64,000 bases of DNA, taken from Treponema sp. OMZ 798 (GTDB taxonomy: Bacteria; Spirochaetota; Spirochaetia; Treponematales; Treponemataceae). Made by a program: the position numbers and the translations under genes. The notes beneath the pieces were generated by a model, which made no database searches, was not told the DNA's origin, and saw only the letters and a program-made list of their open reading frames with translations. Shown here piece by piece: positions 14,591 to 22,542 of this stretch (positions are counted from its first letter, which is position 1; the number at the start of each line of letters is the position of its first letter). Where the stretch lies: positions 1,488,001 to 1,552,000 of the forward strand of contig NZ_CP051305.1 in the NCBI RefSeq assembly GCF_024181385.1. The letters are read 5' to 3'.

Positions 14591-14681
14591 CCAGAGGCAG
14601 AGCCTCTGGTCTTGCTTTTTGGAGGTGGGGTCATAGGGGAGGAGGCTTTTTTTGCTCGAAACGAAAAAAGTCTCCTCCCCT
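14591..14681 (+). promoter_or_regulatory. Strongly structured leader before the first radical SAM gene
   Basis: Hairpin 1: CCAGAGGC (14591-14598), AGA, GCCTCTGG (14602-14609), followed by TCTTGCTTTTT, which is terminator-like. Hairpin 2: 14635-14652 pairs with 14664-14681 over 18 bp with one G-U pair and an 11-nt loop. It ends 1 nt before AAGGAG (14683-14688) of the radical SAM gene. A weaker ACTCC/GGAGT stem lies just upstream. GGAGGTGGGG (14621-14630) could compete for the CCTCCCC arm, so alternative folds are possible. The 187-bp gap between genes holds nothing else. Confidence 0.6.
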
Positions 14682-14696
14682 AAAGGAGAAAAAGCA

Positions 14697-16154
14697 ATGT
14701 ATTACCGTCAAAAATTCGACACCTTTATCCGTAACTATGAAGGAGCGGGCTATATTACTAATACGGGAAACTTTTTAGACCGAGTTGTAAACGGGAGCGG
14801 TACCGTTTTTTTGACAGCTCTTTCCCGCAAACCTCAAACTCTGGAAGAACTTGTTCAAAAAATAGCAGCCTCATTTATCGATGTAAGCCCTCAAGACATT
14901 ATAGAAGATGCAAAAACTTTTTATGATGAACTTTTTGAAGACGGCTTTTTAACAAGAGGCAGCACTATTGAAGAGCTTGACTTAAACGATAAACGCTTTT
15001 CATACTCGGTACTGGAACCTAAAACAATCAAAAAAGATTTTACTCCTATTATTCAAAGAGCTAAGGAAAGTACACAAGATTATTTGGAACGGCATTTTAA
15101 GGGGAAACCTCAGCTTTCAAGTTTTCAAATAGAATTAACCAGCAAGTGTAATGAACGGTGCGTGCACTGCTACATTCCGCACGAGTTTAAACTAACCAAT
15201 ATAAAACCGGAACTTTATTACAGTGTACTAAAACAACTTCAAGAAATGAATGCCTTGAGCGTAACCCTTTCAGGCGGAGAGCCCATGTGCCATCCCAAAT
15301 TTAAAGAATTTTTGCAGGCAGCAAAGGACTATGATTTCTCGGTAAATGTTCTTTCAAACCTAACCCTTGTCGATGACGAAATTATTAACATAATGAAAAA
15401 CTCCCGCCTTTCAAGTGTGCAAGTTTCTCTTTATAGTATGAATCCCGCCCACCATGATGAAATTACGCAGCTTAAAGGTTCTTTTGAAAAAACAAAAAAT
15501 GCTATTTTAAGACTCATCGAAAACGATATTCCCTTACAGATAAGCTGCCCCACAATGAAGCAAAATAAAGACGACTATGGTGAAGTTATGCGTTGGGCTC
15601 ATGAACACAAGGTTCGTGCAGTTACCGATTATATTATGATGGCTCGGTATGACCATACCACAGGCAACCTTGATAACCGCTTACACTTATGTGAGGTTGA
15701 AAAAATTATCCGCGATATTTTGGCTGATGACATTGACTATCAGACTGAATTATTAAAACCCGATTTTGACCAAAGAATAAAGGCCCTGACAAACGATCCT
15801 GACGGAATTGTATGCGGTGTAGGTATTTCCTCCGCCTGTATGATAGCAAACGGAAATGTTTATCCTTGTGCAGGTTGGCAGGATTATATTTGCGGTAACC
15901 TTTACGAAAAATCCTTAAAAGATATTTGGTACAATTCTGAAAAAATGAATTTTTTGCGTAATATCCGAAACAAGGATTTTCCCGAATGCGGCTCTTGTGA
16001 GGATAAACCTTTTTGCGGTATGTGCATGGTACGCAATGCAAACGAAAACCCTGAAGGTGATCCTTTTAAAATAAACAAGCACTTTTGTAAGGTTGCAGCT
16101 TTAAATAAAAATATTGTTTACGATTGGAGAAAAAAACACGGTGTCTCGCAATAA
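14697..16154 (+). CDS. Radical SAM/SPASM peptide maturase with N-terminal RRE-like domain
   Basis: A 485-residue enzyme. Residues 1-95 look like a PqqD-type recognition domain (winged-helix pattern: FLDRVVNGSGTVFLTALSRKP, TLEELVQKIAASFID), which would bind the leader peptide. The radical SAM core has C151-x3-C155-x2-C158 (CNERCVHCY), LSGGEPMCHP and VQVSLYSM motifs. The C-terminal SPASM domain carries CGVG, YPCAGWQDYICGNL and CGSCEDKPFCGMCM for auxiliary 4Fe-4S clusters. I chose ATG 14697 after AAGGAG. The stop lies within the next gene's start region (14-nt overlap with the GTG at 16141). It is the likely modifying enzyme of the precursor at 13629. Confidence 0.9.
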   Translation: MYYRQKFDTFIRNYEGAGYITNTGNFLDRVVNGSGTVFLTALSRKPQTLEELVQKIAASFIDVSPQDIIEDAKTFYDELFEDGFLTRGSTIEELDLNDKRFSYSVLEPKTIKKDFTPIIQRAKESTQDYLERHFKGKPQLSSFQIELTSKCNERCVHCYIPHEFKLTNIKPELYYSVLKQLQEMNALSVTLSGGEPMCHPKFKEFLQAAKDYDFSVNVLSNLTLVDDEIINIMKNSRLSSVQVSLYSMNPAHHDEITQLKGSFEKTKNAILRLIENDIPLQISCPTMKQNKDDYGEVMRWAHEHKVRAVTDYIMMARYDHTTGNLDNRLHLCEVEKIIRDILADDIDYQTELLKPDFDQRIKALTNDPDGIVCGVGISSACMIANGNVYPCAGWQDYICGNLYEKSLKDIWYNSEKMNFLRNIRNKDFPECGSCEDKPFCGMCMVRNANENPEGDPFKINKHFCKVAALNKNIVYDWRKKHGVSQ

Positions 16155-17226
16155 TACTTCGGTCTTGCCTGTTATGACAAACCTTGAACTTGAAATCTCA
16201 AATCCTTGTAACGAACGCTGTGTACATTGTTACAGAACCTGCTCAAATACGGCAAAGGGATTTTTATCGGCAGCCCAAGCGGAAAGTATTGCAGAACAGG
16301 TTATGCCACTTATGCAGGAAAATCATAGGGAAGTTCTTATCACAGGCGGGGAAAGTATGCTCAACCCTGAATGGAAAGAAATTGTAAAGTGTTTTATTGA
16401 AAAAGGTTTTAGAGTTTCTCTTTTTACAAACGGCACTCTTCTTGATGAAAGGTCTGCCGATTTTCTTTCCCAATTTAATCGGAAGCAATTAAAAGAAGTG
16501 CAATTTTCCCTTTACGCAATAGACGAAAAAATTCACGATTCCGTTACAAGGCTTAAAGGTTCATTTCAAAAAACTATGAAGGCTATCAAATTATTACGAG
16601 AACGAAAGGTACCTGTATTTATTGCCTGTCCTGCAATGCAGGAAAATAAAAAGGCATTTCCCGATTTAATGAGATGGGCCGATAAAAACGGTATTCCGTC
16701 CTGTGTTGATCTTTATATTTTCGGTTCATCGGATTATACGGGCAGTAATCTTTCGCAGCGTCTGTCTTTTACGGACTTGGAGGATTTTTTTAAAATCAGT
16801 TTAGAAAATGACGGGGAGCTTTCATATATCTGGGGAAATAAAAAAGATGTTGACTTAACTGAAAGGTTTTACCGCTCTGCATCTTCTTTACTTTGTATTT
16901 CAGGGGACGGAACTATCTATCCTATGATAGGCTGGTATACACCGTTAGGCTCTATTCATACGGATAGAATTAAAGACATTTTCTTTAACTCTCCTTTTTT
17001 ACAAAAAATACGCACCATAAGTATAGCCGATATCCCTGAATGCCGTACTTGTGAAGCTGTTAATTATTGTTTTTTCTGTCCTAGTCCTCATATAACGGCT
17101 AACAATGGAGAACTATACAAACTTGATAAATACTTTTGTAATTTTATTAAACTGAAAAAAAACTTTGTAAAAAGAAGGGATGATTTTTTGAAAAAGGTAA
17201 AACCGTATGAAAAAAGAAATATTTGA
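16141..17226 (+). CDS. Second radical SAM/SPASM protein, without RRE
   Basis: A 361-residue protein starting at GTG 16141, with GGAG (16126-16129) upstream; it overlaps the first maturase by 14 nt. The core has C23-x3-C27-x2-C30 (CNERCVHCYRTC), ITGGESMLNP and VQFSLYAI. It is clearly a paralogue of the preceding enzyme but lacks the N-terminal recognition domain. The SPASM region is altered: the usual YPCxGW reads YPMIGW, removing one cluster ligand, whereas CRTCEAVNYCFFC is retained. It may act on the product of the first enzyme, or form a complex with it and borrow its RRE. Confidence 0.88.
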   Translation: MSRNNTSVLPVMTNLELEISNPCNERCVHCYRTCSNTAKGFLSAAQAESIAEQVMPLMQENHREVLITGGESMLNPEWKEIVKCFIEKGFRVSLFTNGTLLDERSADFLSQFNRKQLKEVQFSLYAIDEKIHDSVTRLKGSFQKTMKAIKLLRERKVPVFIACPAMQENKKAFPDLMRWADKNGIPSCVDLYIFGSSDYTGSNLSQRLSFTDLEDFFKISLENDGELSYIWGNKKDVDLTERFYRSASSLLCISGDGTIYPMIGWYTPLGSIHTDRIKDIFFNSPFLQKIRTISIADIPECRTCEAVNYCFFCPSPHITANNGELYKLDKYFCNFIKLKKNFVKRRDDFLKKVKPYEKRNI

Positions 17227-17986
17227 TAGTCACATTCATATAGGACGATTTTTTGATATTTATTATGATGCTCAAACGGTTTTTACAACATTAAAAAATG
17301 TCGGTGTAAGCGGATTTATGTATTCTTCCACTACTTCAGGTGAAACGGTGGACTCAAAAGAATCAGCCTTAAAGCTATACAAAAAAATTAAAGAAGAAAT
17401 TATTGGTGCACAAAAAACAGCCGAGTCTCTTGATCTTAACTCTTATCCTTTGTATTGGATAATCCCCTTAATTCACCGATTATTGCCTGAACTTACGCTT
17501 GTCAAGGCTATGAGTGAAGCACCATATAAAGGTTTTAAACTTCACCCTCGTGCAAATGTCTGGGATATTTCGGATGCTTTTACAAGAGCTCTTGCAGAAT
17601 CGGTATTTATCTATGCAGATAAAAAAAAGCTGCCCATTTTAATTCATACCGGTCCCGACACAGACCGTGCAGACCTGTTTGAAAGTTTTTTTAAGCTTTG
17701 TACAAACGGAAAAATTATTTTGGCACACTGCAGACCATTAGATACTACACTGCGGTTATTGGCTGAGTATGAAAATATTTTTTGCGACACTGCATTTGTA
17801 AATATTGAAACAATTAAACAAATCAAAGAAGCAGGATTTAAGAGTAAAGTTTTATTCGGCTCGGACTTTCCGATAACCGATTACATTAATAATAACAGAG
17901 AAAAGACAAAAGAACTTCCAAATACAAAAACTTTGTATTCGGAGTATCTTAAAAATATGTTTATTATGCAGGAAAATCCGTTATAA
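17207..17986 (+). CDS. Metal-dependent hydrolase of amidohydrolase superfamily
   Basis: A 259-residue TIM-barrel hydrolase. Metal-binding motifs appear in order: DSHIH at residues 7-11 (HxH), FKLHPR, ILIHTG, LAHCRPLD and FGSDFP with the catalytic aspartate. The fold matches the amidohydrolase-2/TatD-like group. It overlaps the second radical SAM gene by 20 nt, so it is translationally coupled and belongs to the locus. Peptide or amide hydrolysis during maturation or turnover is a guess; the substrate is unknown. Confidence 0.82.
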   Translation: MKKEIFDSHIHIGRFFDIYYDAQTVFTTLKNVGVSGFMYSSTTSGETVDSKESALKLYKKIKEEIIGAQKTAESLDLNSYPLYWIIPLIHRLLPELTLVKAMSEAPYKGFKLHPRANVWDISDAFTRALAESVFIYADKKKLPILIHTGPDTDRADLFESFFKLCTNGKIILAHCRPLDTTLRLLAEYENIFCDTAFVNIETIKQIKEAGFKSKVLFGSDFPITDYINNNREKTKELPNTKTLYSEYLKNMFIMQENPL

Positions 17987-18038
17987 AATAAACAAAAACG
18001 GAAATACTGTAAATTTTTTATAAGAGAGAGGTACAACT

Positions 18039-18401
18039 ATGGCAATATCATTTGCAGACGACGATGATGACTATGAGTATTATGAACAAAATACTTTTGT
18101 ATGCAGTTTATGCGGTGCAACTGTGATTGAGGGATCAAAATTTTGTTCAAACTGCGGCTGTTCTTTTACACAACCTGTCCCGCCCCCCATTCCGCAAATT
18201 GAATACAGCATTGCGGTAAACGGAAAAGCGGAAGGCCCGTTTAATATGGAACAGCTGAAGGAAATGATCGGACAAGGCTCATTAACAAAAGAAATGCTTG
18301 TATGGAAAGCAGGAATGAGTCAATGGATAGAAGCCGAAAAAGCAGAAGATTTAAAACCTTTGTTTGAAGCTCTGCCCCCTCCGATTCCGACTGTAAAATA
18401 A
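18039..18401 (+). CDS. Zinc-ribbon plus GYF_2 domain protein
   Basis: A 120-residue protein. After an acidic start (DDDDD) there is a zinc ribbon with C22, C25, C36, C39 (CSLC and CSNC), a proline-rich linker (PVPPPIP), and a GYF_2 domain (EYSIAVNGKAEGPFNMEQLK, then WKAGMSQWIEAE). The C-terminus is again proline-rich (LPPPIP). GYF_2 domains bind proline-rich peptides, so it could self-associate or act as an adaptor. It is 52 nt after the hydrolase with its own ribosome site (GAGAGG). Its role in the locus is unknown. Confidence 0.8.
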   Translation: MAISFADDDDDYEYYEQNTFVCSLCGATVIEGSKFCSNCGCSFTQPVPPPIPQIEYSIAVNGKAEGPFNMEQLKEMIGQGSLTKEMLVWKAGMSQWIEAEKAEDLKPLFEALPPPIPTVK

Positions 18402-18412
18402 TTTTGTAAGGT

Positions 18413-19006
18413 ATGCAAAAAGCTCTCTTTATTCATGGACTTAATTCTGATGAAAATTCGAGTACGGGACAAATAGTAAAAACACTATTGGAAAAGTACG
18501 GAATAGAACTTATTGTTCCTTCATTCGATATACTCAATCCGGAAAAAACTTTACAAGAAATTAATTCTTTGATAAGAGACTTGCATATTTCTACCATTGT
18601 AGGACATTCGATGGGAGGCTTTTATACTTTAGCCTCCCTTAACGGCCCGATAAAGATTTATATAAATCCCTGTCTTCTTCCGGCAGAAATACTCCCTGCC
18701 TTGATAGGCGATGTTGATCAAGAACTCATTAAAATCTTCCGCCGATTAACAGATGAAGCTTTTCGTAATATTGACCGTGAAGTTCGTATCACCTCTTACA
18801 GTATATTTGCAAAAGAAGATACTCTTTTTTCTTTTTATGATCTTTTTAAAAAATATTTTGGTAACAGATGCAGATATATAAATGGCAGTCATAAACCTTC
18901 AAAAGAAGATTTAGCCCAAGCTCTTGATTTTGCATTAAATTTAATTAAAAGCGATATAAAATGCTTTTTAAAGGAAGATGAAGTTTTAGGAAAATTGTTA
19001 TTGTAA
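18413..19006 (+). CDS. YqiA/YcfP-like alpha/beta hydrolase (esterase)
   Basis: A 197-residue small hydrolase: ALFIHGLNSDENSSTGQIVK at the oxyanion region, VGHSMGGFYTLASL with the nucleophile serine in G-H-S-M-G, FAKEDTLFSF for the acid residue, and INGSHKPSKEDL for the histidine. Length and layout match the YqiA-type family, some of which are esterases. It lies 11 nt after the GYF protein and closes the run of co-directional genes. Whether it acts on the peptide product or on ordinary esters cannot be told. Confidence 0.82.
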   Translation: MQKALFIHGLNSDENSSTGQIVKTLLEKYGIELIVPSFDILNPEKTLQEINSLIRDLHISTIVGHSMGGFYTLASLNGPIKIYINPCLLPAEILPALIGDVDQELIKIFRRLTDEAFRNIDREVRITSYSIFAKEDTLFSFYDLFKKYFGNRCRYINGSHKPSKEDLAQALDFALNLIKSDIKCFLKEDEVLGKLLL

Positions 19007-19033
19007 GACCAACCTGCAATCTTCCCCCCTATC

Positions 19034-19062
19034 TTGAATTTTTCCCACGCTTCAAGTATACT
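19034..19062 (+). promoter_or_regulatory. purL promoter
   Basis: TTGAAT (19034-19039), 17 bp, TATACT (19057-19062). The purL ATG is 34 nt downstream with AAGAGG at 19085-19090. Confidence 0.65.
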
Positions 19063-19096
19063 TAATTAAAATCTATCGGAACTTAAGAGGTTGTCT

Positions 19097-21943
19097 ATGA
19101 ATATTTACCGATTTTGTGTTAAAAGTAAGAAGGACTTACACTTTCAAATGCCCAAAAATGAGGAGCTTTTAAAGCAGGCCCATGTTCTGGGCTTTAAGAC
19201 CGTTAAAGAAATAAGTACGGAAAACCTTTATTTTGTACGCGGGAATCTTTCAAATGAAGAAAAGAAGACCTTAGCCGACTTCTTGTTTTGCGATGAGCTT
19301 TACGAGTACAGCCAAACCGAAGACTTTAAACTAAAAGAAGAAAAAAATCTTTTTCATATAGAAACAGCCTTAAAGCCGGGAGTTACGGACTCCTCCTCAC
19401 GCGAGGCCTTGAGAGCCGTAAAAGAACTCGGCATTCACGGCGTCGAAGAAATTACCAGCGGAAAGGCCTACGATATTTATGGAGAACTTAACGAAGCCGA
19501 AATAGACAAAATTGCAAAAAATCTTCTATGTAATGATGTTATAGAGCAGTACAAAATAGGCTTTGTAGAGCCTGCCTGGGCCCATGAACATGACGGAAAA
19601 AACGGACCTAACACAAGCGTTGAAACCATAGACATAGCTTCCATGAGCGATGAGGAACTTTTAGCCCTTTCAAACGAAAGACGGGCAGCTCTGGATATCC
19701 ACGAGATGAGGGCTATCCGCGAATACTACAAGGAAGAAAAAAGGCCTTGCACCGATGCGGAATTTGAAATGATAGCCCAAACTTGGAGCGAGCACTGCGT
19801 TCATAAAACCTTTAAGGCAAAAATAGACATTGACGGGGCATCTCTCAACGATGAGCAAAAAAAAGCCTACCCGGATCTTTGCGTAAACAGCATAATCAAA
19901 ACCTATATCAAAAAAGCCACCGACGACATTAATGCCCCTTGGGTTCTTTCTTCATTTGTGGACAATGCCGGTATAATCGAATTTGACGACAAATACGAAG
20001 TTTCCTTTAAGGCAGAAACTCATAACCATCCTTCTGCCATTGAGCCCTTCGGAGGGGCTAACACGGGAGTCGGCGGCGTTATAAGGGACGTTATGGGCGT
20101 TTCGGCCCGCCCCTTTGCCGTAACCGATGTCCTCTGTTTCGGCCATCCCGACACTCCGGCAGAAAATGTTCCCAAGGGAACCCTTCATCCTAAGCGCATA
20201 ATTTCAGGCGTTATCGAAGGAGTTAAGGACTACGGAAACAAGATGGGCATTCCGACCGTAAACGGAAGCGTTCACTACCACGAAGCCTACGCTTCAAACC
20301 CGCTAGTCTACTGCGGATGTGCAGGTATCGCCCCCAGAGGTAAACACCGCACAAGCCCCTCTGTCGGAGACCACATTGTTTCTTTAGGCGGAAAAACCGG
20401 ACGAGACGGCCTTAGGGGAGCCACCTTTTCTTCGATGGTTATGGATGCAAGCACAGGAGATGTTGCAGGCTCCTCCGTTCAAATAGGCGAGCCCATAATT
20501 CAAAAAAAGGTTGCGGAAGTACTCATCGATGCCCGCGATCAGGGGCTCTATTCTGCAATTACAGACTGCGGAGCAGGAGGTTATTCTTCTGCCGTAGGAG
20601 AGATGGCCTCTACCCTCGGCTGCGATGTAGACCTTGCGAGAATCCCCGTAAAATATCAGGGGCTTGCTCCATGGGAGCTATGGCTTTCGGAGGCTCAGGA
20701 AAGAATGGTCATCGCCGTTCCTCATGACAAACTCGAAACCTTGCAAAAGCTTTGCGATGCAAACGATGTGGAATTAACCGACCTCGGCCGTTTTACCGGA
20801 GATGCAGTTTTAAAGGTGCGCTTCGGCGAAAAGGAAATAATAAATCTTTCATGCGGCTTTTTACATTCGGGCCCGCCGCAAAGAAAGCTCAAAGCGGCTC
20901 CTCCCAAAGAAGGAAGGGCTCTTATAAAATATCCCGAATATAAGGAGCCTGATCTAAATGAGGCCTTAAAGGCTGTGGTAAACCATCACGCCGTAAATTC
21001 AAAGGAAGATATAGTAAGGCTTTACGACCATGAGGTTCAAGGCGGCACAATCCTCCGTCCCTATGATGGCCCCGAAGGAAATGTTCCTCAGGATGCAGCC
21101 GTTATAAAGCCTATGGAAACGGAAGGAAAAAAAGCCGTTGCAATCTCGAATGCCTTAAACCCGAGGCAGGGGCTCTTGGATCCTTATGCAGCTGCAGCAA
21201 GTGCGATAGACGAAGCTGTCCGAAATGCCGTTGCAGTCGGAGCTGACCCCGAAAAAACCGCCATCCTCGATAACTTTTGCTTAGGCGACCCCAACCGACC
21301 CGAAACCATGTGGGCACTGATCGAAATGGCACGCTCTTGCTACGACACGGCCCTTGTCTTTAAAACCCCCTTTATTTCGGGGAAAGATTCCTTTAATAAC
21401 GAGTATCTGACCTCGGAAGGAGAGAGGGTTTCGATTCCGCCCTCGCTTTTAATCTCGGCGATGGGAATAGTTCCCGATATCGGAAAGGTTCCCGGTTCCG
21501 ACTTTAAAAAAGAAGGCTCGGCTATTTACCTCGTAGGTAAACCTCAATTTTCTTTCGGCGGCTCGGTCTTTGCAGAACTTTTCGGCATTCCTCAAGGAGA
21601 GAGCGGTGCCGTTCCTCCCTTTAAAAAAGAAGCGGCTGAGCTTTATAAAAAACTTCACTCAAGCATAATGAGGGGCTTGGTGCTTTCATGCCACGACTTG
21701 AGCGAAGGAGGCTTGGCTGCCGCCCTCTACGAAATGTGTTTAAGCGGAATAGGAGCCGAGCTGAGCAGTGACTTTCACATAAAACTGGGAGCTTCAAAGA
21801 TTGCAAGCCTCTTTGGAGAAACCACAGGCTGCCTCCTTGTAGAAATTGCAGAAGAAAACCGTTCAGCCTTTGAAAAGGAAATGGCAGGCTCGGCAATTTA
21901 CGAAATCGGAAAAACTTGCGGAAAGGCAGGCCTTAAACTTTAA
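19097..21943 (+). CDS. purL: Phosphoribosylformylglycinamidine synthase, PurL with tandem PurS-like N-terminus
   Basis: Catalyses the ATP- and glutamine-dependent conversion of FGAR to FGAM in purine synthesis. It has 948 residues from ATG 19097 (AAGAGG site; the TTG six bases upstream is less likely). The N-terminus has two PurS-like units: a degenerate one (about 1-75) and a better one (about 85-160: ETALKPGVTDSSSREALRAV). The PurL part follows with TWSEHCVHKTF, FKAETHNHPSAIEPFGGANT, GRDGLRGATFSS and LSEGGLAAALYEM. There is no C-terminal glutaminase domain, so a separate PurQ is needed; it is not in the window. purD and purM lie 4-5 kb downstream. Confidence 0.92.
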   Translation: MNIYRFCVKSKKDLHFQMPKNEELLKQAHVLGFKTVKEISTENLYFVRGNLSNEEKKTLADFLFCDELYEYSQTEDFKLKEEKNLFHIETALKPGVTDSSSREALRAVKELGIHGVEEITSGKAYDIYGELNEAEIDKIAKNLLCNDVIEQYKIGFVEPAWAHEHDGKNGPNTSVETIDIASMSDEELLALSNERRAALDIHEMRAIREYYKEEKRPCTDAEFEMIAQTWSEHCVHKTFKAKIDIDGASLNDEQKKAYPDLCVNSIIKTYIKKATDDINAPWVLSSFVDNAGIIEFDDKYEVSFKAETHNHPSAIEPFGGANTGVGGVIRDVMGVSARPFAVTDVLCFGHPDTPAENVPKGTLHPKRIISGVIEGVKDYGNKMGIPTVNGSVHYHEAYASNPLVYCGCAGIAPRGKHRTSPSVGDHIVSLGGKTGRDGLRGATFSSMVMDASTGDVAGSSVQIGEPIIQKKVAEVLIDARDQGLYSAITDCGAGGYSSAVGEMASTLGCDVDLARIPVKYQGLAPWELWLSEAQERMVIAVPHDKLETLQKLCDANDVELTDLGRFTGDAVLKVRFGEKEIINLSCGFLHSGPPQRKLKAAPPKEGRALIKYPEYKEPDLNEALKAVVNHHAVNSKEDIVRLYDHEVQGGTILRPYDGPEGNVPQDAAVIKPMETEGKKAVAISNALNPRQGLLDPYAAAASAIDEAVRNAVAVGADPEKTAILDNFCLGDPNRPETMWALIEMARSCYDTALVFKTPFISGKDSFNNEYLTSEGERVSIPPSLLISAMGIVPDIGKVPGSDFKKEGSAIYLVGKPQFSFGGSVFAELFGIPQGESGAVPPFKKEAAELYKKLHSSIMRGLVLSCHDLSEGGLAAALYEMCLSGIGAELSSDFHIKLGASKIASLFGETTGCLLVEIAEENRSAFEKEMAGSAIYEIGKTCGKAGLKL

Positions 21944-21978
21944 TGGGCTTACTTTAACAAAGGTTAAGTGAGGAAAAT

Positions 21979-22533
21979 ATGAGCGGGATCGATTTAGAAA
22001 AAATAAAAGAAGAAACTATCGGCGCCTTAACCGAACTCCTTGAAGCCTCATCCTTAAAAGCCGGGGACATACTGGTCTTAGGATGCAGCACAAGCGAGGT
22101 TTCGGGAGGAGTTATCGGTAAGGCCTCAAATGAAGAAGCCGGAAGGACAATAGTTTCCGCCCTGCTTTCAATCCTTGAACCCAAGGGAATCTTTTTGGCC
22201 GTTCAAGGCTGCGAGCACATAAACCGTGCCCTCGTCATCGAAAAGGAGGCACAAGAAAAATACGGCTTTGAGGAGGTGTCGGTAGTTCCGGCCCTTCACG
22301 CAGGAGGAGCCGCCTCCCTCGCAGCCTACACTCTTTTTAAGGCCCCCGTCATGATAGAGCACGTAACAGCCCATGCAGGCATTGACATAGGAGACACCGA
22401 AATAGGAATGCATGTAAAGTTTGTGCAAGTCCCCGTAAGGCTTAAAACCAAGCTCATAGGCTCGGCAAGACTCACAGCCCTCAAAAGCCGCCCCAAACTA
22501 ATCGGAGGCGCAAGGGCTGTGTATGAAAATTAA
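21979..22533 (+). CDS. YwlG/UPF0340 family protein (TIGR01440-like)
   Basis: A 184-residue member of the UPF0340 family, whose biochemical role is not established. Recognisable stretches are [16 protein letters not shown] near residues 30-45, [31 protein letters not shown] and [16 protein letters not shown]. Length fits the family. It lies 35 nt after purL in the same direction, so is probably co-transcribed, and is convergent with the hydrogenase gene. Cytoplasmic. Confidence 0.88.
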   Translation: MSGIDLEKIKEETIGALTELLEASSLKAGDILVLGCSTSEVSGGVIGKASNEEAGRTIVSALLSILEPKGIFLAVQGCEHINRALVIEKEAQEKYGFEEVSVVPALHAGGAASLAAYTLFKAPVMIEHVTAHAGIDIGDTEIGMHVKFVQVPVRLKTKLIGSARLTALKSRPKLIGGARAVYEN

Positions 22534-22542
22534 ATAAACAGA

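Noticed and set aside
14652..14696. Upstream start for the first radical SAM protein
   Set aside because: This start lies within the right half of a strong hairpin and before the AAGGAG site; the ATG at 14697 is the natural start.
14518..14778. An 86-codon open frame over the structured leader
   Set aside because: It overlaps the start of the maturase, has no family likeness and a composition explained by the hairpins.
16114..16140. TTG start for the second radical SAM gene
   Set aside because: No ribosome site before it; GTG 16141 has GGAG at suitable spacing.
19007..19022. Short match (CCAACCTGCAAT) to the hicB-tail repeat near purL
   Set aside because: Only 12 bp without the rest of the repeat; probably chance.
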